Below, piece by piece: positions 26,440 to 33,547 of a DNA stretch of 64,000 bases (positions are counted from its first letter, which is position 1; every line of letters starts with the position of its first letter). The notes under the pieces are model-generated. The model was not told the DNA's origin, did not search any database, and worked only from the letters and a program-made list of their open reading frames with translations. Location: contig NZ_CANTJS010000005.1 in the NCBI RefSeq assembly GCF_947654275.1, forward strand, positions 17,505-81,504, given 5' to 3'. Origin of the DNA: an uncultured Oscillibacter sp. (GTDB lineage Bacteria > Bacillota > Clostridia > Oscillospirales > Oscillospiraceae). The position numbers and the translations under genes are program-made.

Positions 26440-27249
26440 TCAGCCCTCCCCGCCGGTGAAGCGGCTGCGGAGATCCCACATGTGGTCCATGGGCCCGGAG
26501 CCCTTCCCCAGGTCCAGCATCGCGGAGAGCGCACCGAATATGTACTGCTTGGCCCGCTGAATCGAGTCCTCCAGAGAATAGCCCTTGGCCAGATTGGATG
26601 CAATGGCGCTGGAGAGAGTGCAGCCGGTGCCGTGGGTATTGGGGTTGTCCACACGCTCCGAGGTGAAGAAGCAGACGGAGCCGTCCCGGTCAATCAGCAC
26701 GTCGTTTGCGTCATGGACATTGTGCCCGCCCTTGCAGAGGACGGCGCAGCCGAACCGCTCCCGAATCTCCTTCCCGGCGAAGACCATGTCGTCATATGTC
26801 CGGATTTCCCTGCCGGAGAGGATTTCGGCCTCGGGAACATTGGGGGTGAGGACCGCGGCCAGAGGCAACAGGCGGCGCTTCAGGGTCTCCAGGGCGTCCT
26901 CCGAAATCAGCCGGTCCCCGGAGGTAGCCACCATCACCGGGTCCACCACGATGTTCCTCGCCTGATACTGCGTGAGCTTGTCCGCGATGACCTCGATGAG
27001 GGGAACGCTGGCCACCATGCCTGTTTTCACCGCGTCGGGGAAGATGTCGGTGAAGACGCAGTCCAGCTGCTGGGCCAGGAATTCCGGCGTGGATTCCTGG
27101 ATGCTTTTGACGCCGGTGGTATTCTGGGCCACCAGGGCCGTGACGGCGGTGAGGGCAAACACCCCGTTGGCGGTCATGGTCTTGATGTCGGCCTGGATAC
27201 CGGCGCCTCCGCTGGGGTCGGTCCCGGCGACCGTCAATGCTGTTTTCAT
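26440..27249 (-). CDS. thiD: Hydroxymethylpyrimidine/phosphomethylpyrimidine kinase
   Basis: Two successive phosphorylations turn HMP into HMP-PP, the pyrimidine half of thiamine phosphate. 269 residues. Substrate motif VAGTDPSGGAGIQADIKT at the N-terminus and ATP/anion-hole motif NTHGTGCTLSSAIAS near 205-220 are complete. ATG preceded by AAGGAGA. Sits between thiE (291 bases upstream across a hairpin array) and cytX. Confidence 0.96.
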   Translation of the reverse strand: MKTALTVAGTDPSGGAGIQADIKTMTANGVFALTAVTALVAQNTTGVKSIQESTPEFLAQQLDCVFTDIFPDAVKTGMVASVPLIEVIADKLTQYQARNIVVDPVMVATSGDRLISEDALETLKRRLLPLAAVLTPNVPEAEILSGREIRTYDDMVFAGKEIRERFGCAVLCKGGHNVHDANDVLIDRDGSVCFFTSERVDNPNTHGTGCTLSSAIASNLAKGYSLEDSIQRAKQYIFGALSAMLDLGKGSGPMDHMWDLRSRFTGGEG

Positions 27250-27317
27250 GTTCAGTTCTCCTTTTCGCATTGAAGTTTTATAGCGCGGCAAAAGGTGGTA
27301 CCCCCGATTTACCGCAA

Positions 27318-27539
27318 GAAAAACGCCCGCAGGCGGTTTTCCTGCTGAATATCAGACCGCCGCTTATAGTCAAACAAGTTGAAAAGAATCAACTGATTCT
27401 TTTCAACTCTGCGGCGATACACCGCCGCAGATGGCCGCATTTACGGCCATTGTTTGGCTTCATAGAGAATAAAGCGTGTTTCACACGCCAGCGGGCCGCG
27501 GCCCGCTGGTTGAAAACGTACAATTTGCACGTTTTCAAC
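27318..27539. repeat. Hairpin-array intergenic cluster B (seven consecutive hairpins)
   Basis: Back-to-back perfect or near-perfect stems: 27318-27341 (10 bp, one mismatch), 27377-27408 (15 bp, arm AGTTGAAAAGAATCA), 27408-27431 (TCTGCGGCG/CGCCGCAGA), 27431-27450 (ATGGCCG/CGGCCAT), 27474-27488 (GCGTG/CACGC), 27488-27509 (CCAGCGGGCC/GGCCCGCTGG) and 27509-27539 (GTTGAAAACGT/ACGTTTTCAAC). The array fills the thiE-thiD gap, which holds no gene. Confidence 0.85.
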
Positions 27540-27540
27540 T

Positions 27541-28185
27541 TTATTCACTATACAGCTGTTCCACCAGGGCCCGCAGCTCCCGGGCGGCGGCCTCCGGATG
27601 CTTCTGCCCGAAGATTCCGGAGACCACGGCCACGCCCGCCAGACCCAGCCCCCTCAGCTCCAGAATGTTCTCCCGGCTCACCCCGCCGATGGCTACGGCA
27701 GGGATATCCACCGCCGCCGTAATGGCCCGGATGGTCTCCCGGGAAATGGGTCTGGCGTCGGCCTTGGTGCCCGTGGCGAAGGCCGCCCCCACGCCCAGAT
27801 AGTCCGCCCCCGCCGCCCGGGCCCGGAGGGCCTCCGTCCGCGAGTGGGCGGAGACGCCCAGAAGCTTTCCCGGCCCCAGCAGCGCCCGGGCACGGCCCGC
27901 GGCCAGGTCGTCCTGGCCCACGTGAACGCCGTCGGCCCCCGCCGCCAGGGCGATGTCCGGCCGGTCGTTGATGATGCTGACGGCCCCCAGCTCACGGCAG
28001 AGCGCGGCGAAGCGCCGGGCCTCCGCCAGGAAAGCATCGTCCTCCAGCCGCTTTTCCCGGAGCTGGACAATGGCCGCGCCGCCCCGGACGGCGGCCTCGA
28101 TCTGGTGAAAAAAATCCTCCTCATCCGCCGCCCAGGCCCGGTCGGTGACGGCATAAAGCCGGAATGTTTCGGGGCTGATACCCAT
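27541..28185 (-). CDS. thiE: Thiamine-phosphate synthase
   Basis: Couples HMP-PP with thiazole phosphate to make thiamine phosphate. 214 residues, TIM barrel. Family motifs AVTDR, VQLREKR, INDRPDIALAAGADGVHVGQDDL and YLGVGAAFATGTKAD are all seen. ATG eight bases after GGGAGG. First gene of a TPP-riboswitch-controlled transcription unit continuing into thiD and cytX. Confidence 0.97.
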   Translation of the reverse strand: MGISPETFRLYAVTDRAWAADEEDFFHQIEAAVRGGAAIVQLREKRLEDDAFLAEARRFAALCRELGAVSIINDRPDIALAAGADGVHVGQDDLAAGRARALLGPGKLLGVSAHSRTEALRARAAGADYLGVGAAFATGTKADARPISRETIRAITAAVDIPAVAIGGVSRENILELRGLGLAGVAVVSGIFGQKHPEAAARELRALVEQLYSE

Positions 28186-28257
28186 GGCAAAATCCTCCCA
28201 AATTCCGAAAATATAAAATCCGCAGACAAACCAACCCGGTTCATCTGCGGTAAGACG

Positions 28258-28350
28258 TCCGCTATTTCCCTACGTTGGCATGATCCAAATCAGGTTCCGG
28301 GTCGGGACCTTCACGGTCCCCTCTCAGCCCGCGCCAGCGGACTCCCCTTT
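28258..28350 (-). ncRNA. TPP riboswitch upstream of thiE
   Basis: Minus strand: GGGGAGTCC start, GGGCTGAGAGG (pyrimidine-sensor THI box half), then ACCCGGAACCTGATTTGG and ATCATGCCAACGTAGGGAA, which match the conserved THI-box core in order. Only about 70 bases separate it from thiE, so translational control or a compact attenuator is likely. Confidence 0.95.
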
Positions 28351-28398
28351 TTGATTGTGAGCTTATCATACTCCCTTTTCCCCGGATTTGCAAGTCCC

Positions 28399-28427
28399 TT
28401 GACAAACTTTCGTCACGGTGGTATTCT
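28399..28427 (+). promoter_or_regulatory. Sigma-A promoter of thiW-thiM
   Basis: TTGACA (28399-28404), 17-base spacer, TATTCT (28422-28427), about ten bases upstream of the second TPP riboswitch. Confidence 0.85.
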
Positions 28428-28437
28428 GGTCCCGAAA

Positions 28438-28524
28438 AGCAGGGGAGCCGGAAGGATGAGAGGAAGCGCAAGCTTCGACCCTTTACCTGATGCGGGTCAT
28501 GCCGCCGTAGGGAGTCGATAGGGG
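28438..28524 (+). ncRNA. TPP riboswitch upstream of thiW
   Basis: Plus strand: GGGGAGCC, GATGAGAGG, ACCCTTTACCTGATGCGG and GTCATGCCGCCGTAGGGA reproduce the THI core (ACCUGA...AGGGA). It is followed by a terminator hairpin, so control is probably by transcription attenuation. Confidence 0.95.
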
Positions 28525-28533
28525 ACTTTTGAC

Positions 28534-28568
28534 GGCGGTGCGCTCAGGTGCGCGCCGCCTTGCTTTTT
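28534..28568 (+). terminator. Attenuator terminator of the thiW riboswitch
   Basis: GGCGGTGCGC (28534-28543) pairs with GCGCGCCGCC (28550-28559), then TTGCTTTTT. It starts ten bases past the aptamer. Confidence 0.88.
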
Positions 28569-28820
28569 GAAATTTCTTTGCGGAGGAGGGGGAAACACGA
28601 CAGGCGTCCCGGCGGCAGCCCGCCGGGAACCGGCCGAGGGGGAGCGCCCTGGGTCCGGGCCCTATGCGCAGCGATGGGAAGCCGTGTTCCGGCGTGAGAG
28701 GAGGCCAGTCAGCCTCGACCGAATTTCCCTGGGCGGAAGGCCCCAGCCTGGTCAGGCATGGGGAAAACGCTGCGGTTCGTTTTCTCCCTGCAATCTGTGA
28801 AAACGCAAAGGAGTTTCAGC
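28569..28820 (+). other. Unassigned structured leader between riboswitch terminator and thiW
   Basis: About 250 bases without a gene. Strong local stems include TCCCGGCGG/CCGCCGGGA (about 28605-28626) and GAGGC/GCCTC (about 28698-28714). GGAAACACG near 28590 could pair with CGTGTTCC near 28685 and enclose the middle. It does not fit TPP or cobalamin consensus well enough to name. Confidence 0.45.
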
Positions 28821-29339
28821 ATGAAAAACAATTCCGTCAAAAAACTGGCCCTGGCCGGCGTGCTCTGCGCCGTGGCTGTCGCGGGCAGCATGTTTTCCTT
28901 CCCGGTGTTCGGCAGCAAGTGCGCCCCGGTTCAGCACATGGTCAACATCCTGTGCGCCGTGTTCCTGGGCCCCTGGTACAGCGTGGCCGCCGCCTTTGCC
29001 GCCAGCCTGCTGCGCAACCTCATGGGGCTGGGGAGTCTGCTGGCCTTCCCCGGCAGCATGTGCGGCGCGCTGCTCTGCGGCCTGGCCTTCCGGAAAACCA
29101 GGAGCCTCCCGGCGGCGCTCGCCGCCGAGGTCCTGGGCACCGGCGTTGTGGGGGGACTGGCCGCCTACCCCGTGGCCGTCGCCTTTATGGGCAAAAGCGC
29201 CGGGGACATCGCCTTTACCGCCTATGTGGTCCCCTTCCTGATTTCCACGGCGGCGGGAGCCCTTCTGGCGGGGGCGCTGGTGTTCGCCCTTCAGAGAAGC
29301 GGGGCCCTGAAAGTCATGCAGGCCGCACTGGAGTCCTGA
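28821..29339 (+). CDS. thiW: ThiW, substrate-binding S component of an ECF transporter (thiazole precursor)
   Basis: 172 residues, about six hydrophobic helices with the short N-terminal KKLALAGVLCAVAVAGS typical of ECF S components. ThiW is predicted in the literature to import the thiazole moiety for ThiM; position directly before thiM and under a TPP riboswitch supports that. It needs a shared EcfA/EcfT energising module, which is not in this window. ATG follows AAAGGAG. Confidence 0.9.
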   Translation: MKNNSVKKLALAGVLCAVAVAGSMFSFPVFGSKCAPVQHMVNILCAVFLGPWYSVAAAFAASLLRNLMGLGSLLAFPGSMCGALLCGLAFRKTRSLPAALAAEVLGTGVVGGLAAYPVAVAFMGKSAGDIAFTAYVVPFLISTAAGALLAGALVFALQRSGALKVMQAALES

Positions 29340-29359
29340 AAAGCCGGAGGTATTTGACC

Positions 29360-30151
29360 ATGACGCCTGACTTCTCTCTGCTGGAGGCGGTCCGCCGGAC
29401 CCGCCCCCTGGTCCACTGCGTCAGCAATTTCGTCTCCGCCAACGACTGCGCCAATCTGGCTCTGGCGGTGGGGGCCAGTCCCATCATGGCCTGTGCGCCC
29501 CAGGAGATGGAGGCTGTCGCCGCCATATCCCGCGCCGCCGTGCTGAACACCGGCACGCCGGAGGAGGACAAATTCCGCGCCTGCCTCCTCCGGGGACAGG
29601 CCGCCGGAAGGCTGGGCCAGCCGGTGGTTCTGGACCCCGTGGGGGTCGGGGCCAGCCCCTGGCGGCTGGCCTGGACGGAACGGCTGCTGGAACAGTTCAC
29701 CCCCGCTCTGCTGCGGGTCAATTCAGGCGAGGCCAGGGCCCTTCTGCACCTGGACAGCCGGGCCCAAGGGGTGGACGCCGCCCCGGACCCTGACCGGCGG
29801 GGAACTCTGGCGCTGCGTCTGGCCCGGAAGCTGAACACGACCGTTCTCCTCTCCGGACCGGAGGATTTCGTCTCGGACGAAGCCGCTCTGTGGAGAATCT
29901 CCGGCGGCAGTCCCCTGATGACCGGCGTAACCGGCACGGGCTGTATGCTCTCCGTCCTCTGCGGCGTCTTCGCGGCAGTGGAGCCGGACATCCTCACCGC
30001 CGCCGTCACCGCCGCCGCCTTTTGGAAGGCCTGCGCCGCACAGGCGGAGGGCAGGGCCGGAGGACTGGGCAGCTTCCGGACCGCCCTTCTGGACGCCGCC
30101 GGGTCGCTGACAGCGGCGGACTGCGCCGGAATACCGGTTACACAGCTCTGA
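29360..30151 (+). CDS. thiM: Hydroxyethylthiazole kinase
   Basis: Phosphorylates 4-methyl-5-(2-hydroxyethyl)thiazole for ThiE. 263 residues. Motifs HCVSNFVSANDCANLALAVG (substrate loop), VVLDPVGVGAS, NSGEARALL and VTGTGCMLS (catalytic Cys region) are intact. Twenty bases after thiW with GGAGG ahead of the ATG, so co-transcribed. Salvage kinase; with ThiW, ThiD, ThiE and CytX it completes a salvage route. Confidence 0.95.
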   Translation: MTPDFSLLEAVRRTRPLVHCVSNFVSANDCANLALAVGASPIMACAPQEMEAVAAISRAAVLNTGTPEEDKFRACLLRGQAAGRLGQPVVLDPVGVGASPWRLAWTERLLEQFTPALLRVNSGEARALLHLDSRAQGVDAAPDPDRRGTLALRLARKLNTTVLLSGPEDFVSDEAALWRISGGSPLMTGVTGTGCMLSVLCGVFAAVEPDILTAAVTAAAFWKACAAQAEGRAGGLGSFRTALLDAAGSLTAADCAGIPVTQL

Positions 30152-30154
30152 AAA

Positions 30155-30188
30155 CCCCGCCTGCCGTCTCCGGCAGGCGGGGCTTTTT
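30155..30188 (+). terminator. Terminator of thiW-thiM
   Basis: CCCCGCCTGCC (30155-30165) pairs with GGCAGGCGGGG (30172-30182), then CTTTTT; directly after the thiM stop. Confidence 0.93.
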
Positions 30189-30247
30189 GTAATTTTGCAA
30201 TTTTGTAATTTTGCATTGACTGGATTCCGGCGGGCTTCCCGCCTCGC

Positions 30248-30877
30248 TCAGTCCGTAAACCGGGCGGGGTCCCGGAGGGCCTCCGCCGTCTCCGCCGGAA
30301 CGGCGACGGTGAAGGTCAGGAAGTCTCCCACATCCACCCCCAGCAGGGAGGGCAGATCCTCCAGAATCACTAGGGTCACGATGTCCGCATCGGCGGAGAC
30401 GGTGAAGCGCACCAGCTCCTCATATTCCCGGTCCTCCTCCTTCTGCCATGCCTTCAGGGTCTCCTGCTGGCAGTAGATGTAGCTGTAGGAGGGCTGGCCG
30501 GGGTCCTCATCCGTCGGGACGCCCCAGCCGTCGTCATCGCTGAGGAGATCGTCCAGGATTTTGACCTGCTCCCCGTCCGTGACGGTCCCAACCTCCACAA
30601 TGGCGGACTCTTCGTCTGACACATCTATAATTTTCCAGTAGTGATCCTTTTCCACGCCGTTCTCGTCCTGGGTGCTCCAGGCCTTCGCGGCTCTCTCAGC
30701 CTCGTCCTCCCAGTCCTGGGCCCAATCCTCGGCGGCGTCCTCTATGGAATCCGCCAAATCCCTCTGAAACGCTTCGTCACTGGGGGCGGTGATGACCATA
30801 CCGGGCATACAGCCCGCCAGACTTCCCATCAGCACAGCCGCCAGGGCCAAGCCGAAAAATATACGCATCGTTTTCAT
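30248..30877 (-). CDS. Putative secreted lipoprotein, function unknown
   Basis: 209 residues. N-terminal signal ends in lipobox GSLAGC (Cys about 23), so it should be lipid-anchored outside the membrane. The mature part is very acidic (DSIEDAAEDWAQDWEDEAE) with Trp/Asp-rich helix followed by a mixed domain. I recognise no family. It stands alone between thiM (convergent) and the membrane protein at 30928; AAGGAG lies before the ATG. Confidence 0.8.
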   Translation of the reverse strand: MKTMRIFFGLALAAVLMGSLAGCMPGMVITAPSDEAFQRDLADSIEDAAEDWAQDWEDEAERAAKAWSTQDENGVEKDHYWKIIDVSDEESAIVEVGTVTDGEQVKILDDLLSDDDGWGVPTDEDPGQPSYSYIYCQQETLKAWQKEEDREYEELVRFTVSADADIVTLVILEDLPSLLGVDVGDFLTFTVAVPAETAEALRDPARFTD

Positions 30878-30927
30878 AGCAGCTCCTTATTCAAACAATG
30901 TAATCAAAAGGGGTATATCTCAGGCCC

Positions 30928-31407
30928 TCACAGCAGCTGGAACAGGCCCATGGTGACGGCGGCGGTGATGCCCGCAGCCATCAGCAGCCCCGCGAAAATG
31001 GCGGGCAGGGCGTGCCGCATCCGGATATCCAGCACCGAGGCCACCAGCGCGCCGGTCCAGGCCCCCGTCCCCGGCAGGGGGATACCCACCAGAATCATCA
31101 GGCCCAAAAGGCGGTATTTCCGCACCAGCCGCCCCTTGAGATGGGCCCGCCGCTCCAGCCAGGCGATTTTCGGGCCGAAAAAACGGGTCCCCCGGAGCCA
31201 GTTGGCCACCCGCCGCCCCAGCAGGATGATGAAGGGCGCCGGGACCAGGTTCCCCGCCACGGCAATGGCCGCCGCCTCTCCCAGGGGCAGCCCCGCAGCC
31301 GCGCCCAGGGGAATGGCCCCCCGCAGCTCCAGCACGGGGACCATGGCGGCGGCAAAGGTGAGGACCTCAGCGGGGATATCGGAAATAAAATTTGCTGCAA
31401 ACGGCAT
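30928..31407 (-). CDS. Small multi-drug export family membrane protein (PF06695-like)
   Basis: 159 residues from MPFAANF. Four to five hydrophobic segments with ELRGAIPLGAAAGLPLGEA and GTRFFGPKIAWLERRAHLKGRL, resembling the small COG2426 membrane family named for drug export. Transport has not been shown in general for such proteins. An upstream ATG (31419) is in frame, but the internal ATG has GGAGG five bases before it. Single gene. Confidence 0.82.
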   Translation of the reverse strand: MPFAANFISDIPAEVLTFAAAMVPVLELRGAIPLGAAAGLPLGEAAAIAVAGNLVPAPFIILLGRRVANWLRGTRFFGPKIAWLERRAHLKGRLVRKYRLLGLMILVGIPLPGTGAWTGALVASVLDIRMRHALPAIFAGLLMAAGITAAVTMGLFQLL

Positions 31408-31442
31408 AGGGACCTCCATAACCAGTTTTCGTTATGGACAGT

Positions 31443-32255
31443 TTACTCCAGGTTCAGGTGTCTTTTCAAGAAAAATGTGGTGACGGCGTAAAAAATCGCG
31501 CCATAGACCACCACGACGCCGATGGACATCAGGAGTCCCACATGGATGGCGGCAATGGGCGTGGGGTCCCAATCCAAAAAGCGGGACAATTCCAGCTTGT
31601 TGAGGCCAATCAGCAGCATGGACCCGCCGAATTGCAGAACCGCCTGGAAGCCGAAGAAGCAGCCCACCGACCAGAGCATTTTATGATTGGGCTGGCTGTG
31701 CCCCGCCGCCAGGGCGGCATAGAACTGGAGGGAAAAGGCCACCAGACACAAAAACATCAGCACTGCCAGCTCCGCCAGTACCACGGTGCCGTTGAGGGCC
31801 TCGCTGATTTTCAGCTTTTGCAGGCCCCCCAGCAGCTGGCCCAGGAAGTCGAAGAACTGCCGCCAGAAGCCCCCCTCATAGGCCACCAGCAGACACGCGC
31901 CGATGATGACCAGCACCGTGGCGATGAACCACACGGCGGACACAATCACCTTGGCCCAGATGTGCTGATGGACGGAGACGGGCAGGGTGAACATCAGATA
32001 GCCCTCGTCCTGGAGCAGGTTCTTGTAAAACCGCTGAATCATCAGTACAAAGGACATCAGCAGCACGCCGAAAATGGCGAAACCGAAGGCCACGACAATC
32101 AGCGTCCCCAGGACGCTCAGGGCGCTGCGGCTGCTGCCCAGCATCCACCGGCCCGACAGGTTGGAGCCCACGGCGGTGGCCAGCAGCACCAGATACATGG
32201 GCAGCATGACACGGCCAGTGGCCCGGAATTCATGCTTGATGAGTTTTCCTAACAT
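31443..32255 (-). CDS. ABC-2-type permease subunit
   Basis: 270 residues with six predicted membrane helices (starts MLGKLIKHEFRATGRVMLPMY). The N-terminal KLIKHEFR pattern is frequent in GntR-linked ABC permeases of Firmicutes. Overlaps the ATPase gene upstream by seven bases and has GGGAGG ahead of its ATG. Forms one transporter with 32249-32944; substrate unknown, with antibiotic or cell-envelope stress the usual context for YtrA-type operons. Confidence 0.88.
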   Translation of the reverse strand: MLGKLIKHEFRATGRVMLPMYLVLLATAVGSNLSGRWMLGSSRSALSVLGTLIVVAFGFAIFGVLLMSFVLMIQRFYKNLLQDEGYLMFTLPVSVHQHIWAKVIVSAVWFIATVLVIIGACLLVAYEGGFWRQFFDFLGQLLGGLQKLKISEALNGTVVLAELAVLMFLCLVAFSLQFYAALAAGHSQPNHKMLWSVGCFFGFQAVLQFGGSMLLIGLNKLELSRFLDWDPTPIAAIHVGLLMSIGVVVVYGAIFYAVTTFFLKRHLNLE

Positions 32256-32944
32256 TTGAATACCTCCCGGAACAGGGCGTCCACGCTCATGCCCTTCTCC
32301 TCCCGAATCCCGTCCACGGAGGACTGAAGCATAATCCGCCCCTGATTGATGAAAATGACCTCGTCCAGCACCTTTTCCACATCGGCAATCAGGTGGGTGG
32401 AAATGACCACCGCCGCCTCGGGGTTGTAGCTGCCGATGATGGTGGACAGGATATAGTCCCGGGTGGCCGGGTCCACACCGCCGATGGGCTCATCCAGCAG
32501 GTACAGCTTCGCCGCCCGGCTCATGACCATAATCAGCTGCACCTTTTCCCGGGTGCCCTTGGACATCTGCTTGATAACCTGCCTGGGGTGAATATTCAGA
32601 TGGCCCAGCATCTCTTCCGCCGCCTCCCGGCGGAAGTCGGTATAGAAATCCCCGTAGAAGTCCAGCAGCTGGCCGGCGGACATCCAGAGGGGAATGGCCG
32701 TCCGCTCCGGCAGATAGCTCACAAGACTCCGGCTCTCCCGGCCCGGCGCCATGTCACAGACGCTGATATACCCCGCGTCGGGGGTCAGCAGACCGTTGGC
32801 CAGCTTGATGAGGGTGGTTTTGCCGCTGCCGTTGGGGCCCAGCAGCCCCACGATGCGCCCCGGCTCCACGGTGAAGCTCAGGCCCTCCAGCGCGGCGGTC
32901 CGGCCATAGCGCTTGCAGAGCTCCTTACATTCCAGTACTGACAT
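32249..32944 (-). CDS. ABC transporter ATP-binding protein
   Basis: 231 residues from MSVLECKELCKRYG. Walker A GLLGPNGSGKTTLIK is intact. The signature SKGTREKVQLIM departs from LSGGQ (S-K-G-T-R), and the Walker B reads LYLLDEPIGGVDPATR. Such SxGxR-type signatures recur in BcrA/YtrB-like ATPases. Start overlaps the end of the GntR gene by 20 bases. Translationally coupled module gntR-ATPase-permease. Confidence 0.93.
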   Translation of the reverse strand: MSVLECKELCKRYGRTAALEGLSFTVEPGRIVGLLGPNGSGKTTLIKLANGLLTPDAGYISVCDMAPGRESRSLVSYLPERTAIPLWMSAGQLLDFYGDFYTDFRREAAEEMLGHLNIHPRQVIKQMSKGTREKVQLIMVMSRAAKLYLLDEPIGGVDPATRDYILSTIIGSYNPEAAVVISTHLIADVEKVLDEVIFINQGRIMLQSSVDGIREEKGMSVDALFREVFKC

Positions 32945-33314
32945 CCCTTGTTCCCTCCTCAATCTCCTGTTTCAGCAGGGCGACAATCTCCTCCTGCCGG
33001 AAGCCAAGCCGAAGCATAGCCTCAATAAAGCTCTTGACGTGCCGCTGGGCCAGGCCCCGCTTGGCGGCTTGAATCATGATCTCATCCTCCGTTACAAATC
33101 TCCCAGCGGTCCGCTGGCTGTACACCAGACCGTCCCGCTCCAGCTCCGCCAGAGCCCTCTGCATGGTATTGGGATTCACCCCCGCCTCCGTAGCCAGCTC
33201 CCGCACCGAGGGCAATCGTTCCCCCGGCGGGAAGATCCCGGCCACGATGCCTACCTTGACCTGCTGGATCAGCTGCGTATAGATGGGGGCGTCATTGGAA
33301 AACTCCCATCGCAT
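32925..33314 (-). CDS. GntR-family regulator, YtrA subfamily
   Basis: 129 residues. N-terminal winged helix PIYTQLIQQVKVGIVAGIF, then PPGERLPSVRELATEAGVNPNTMQRALAELERDGL (helix-turn-helix), and a short C-terminal helical dimerisation tail with no ligand-binding domain, typical of YtrA. It is the first gene of the operon and should repress it. Two direct ATAAGACA repeats lie in its leader (about 33340-33356, minus strand). Confidence 0.93.
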   Translation of the reverse strand: MRWEFSNDAPIYTQLIQQVKVGIVAGIFPPGERLPSVRELATEAGVNPNTMQRALAELERDGLVYSQRTAGRFVTEDEIMIQAAKRGLAQRHVKSFIEAMLRLGFRQEEIVALLKQEIEEGTRDVSTGM

Positions 33315-33361
33315 ATCCGCACCTCCTCACATCTTGTGTCTTATTGTCTTATGCACCTAAT

Positions 33362-33389
33362 ACAATATCACATTTTTCCCATTTGTCAA
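33362..33389 (-). promoter_or_regulatory. Sigma-A promoter of gntR-ABC operon
   Basis: Minus strand TTGACA (33384-33389), 16-base spacer, TATTGT (33362-33367). Direct repeats ATAAGACA ATAAGACA follow within the next 25 bases and may be operator half-sites. Confidence 0.75.
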
Positions 33390-33496
33390 GAGATTTTTTC
33401 ATAAAATTTTTTTGTCCAACCACGACAGGCCCCAAATTTTCAAGCGCAGTGCATAAAATGTACCGCAATTTGATTGGGGCACAAAATTTTGGGTAC

Positions 33497-33527
33497 AAAA
33501 ATCCCCGTCCATGTGAGATGGACGGGG
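33497..33527 (-). terminator. Terminator of the Sel1-repeat gene
   Basis: Minus strand CCCCGTCCAT, CTCAC loop, ATGGACGGGG, then ATTTTT; 20 bases past the stop. Confidence 0.9.
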
Positions 33528-33547
33528 TTTTTGAAGGGGGTATCTCA

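Noticed and set aside
27250..27540. Protein-coding gene in the thiE-thiD gap
   Set aside because: No frame has a start with a ribosome-binding site, and the region is fully explained by inverted repeats.
28569..28820. Cobalamin riboswitch in the thiW leader
   Set aside because: Only fragments such as GGGAAG and GCCAGTCAG resemble the B12 box; the conserved GCCACTG is missing, so I left it unassigned.
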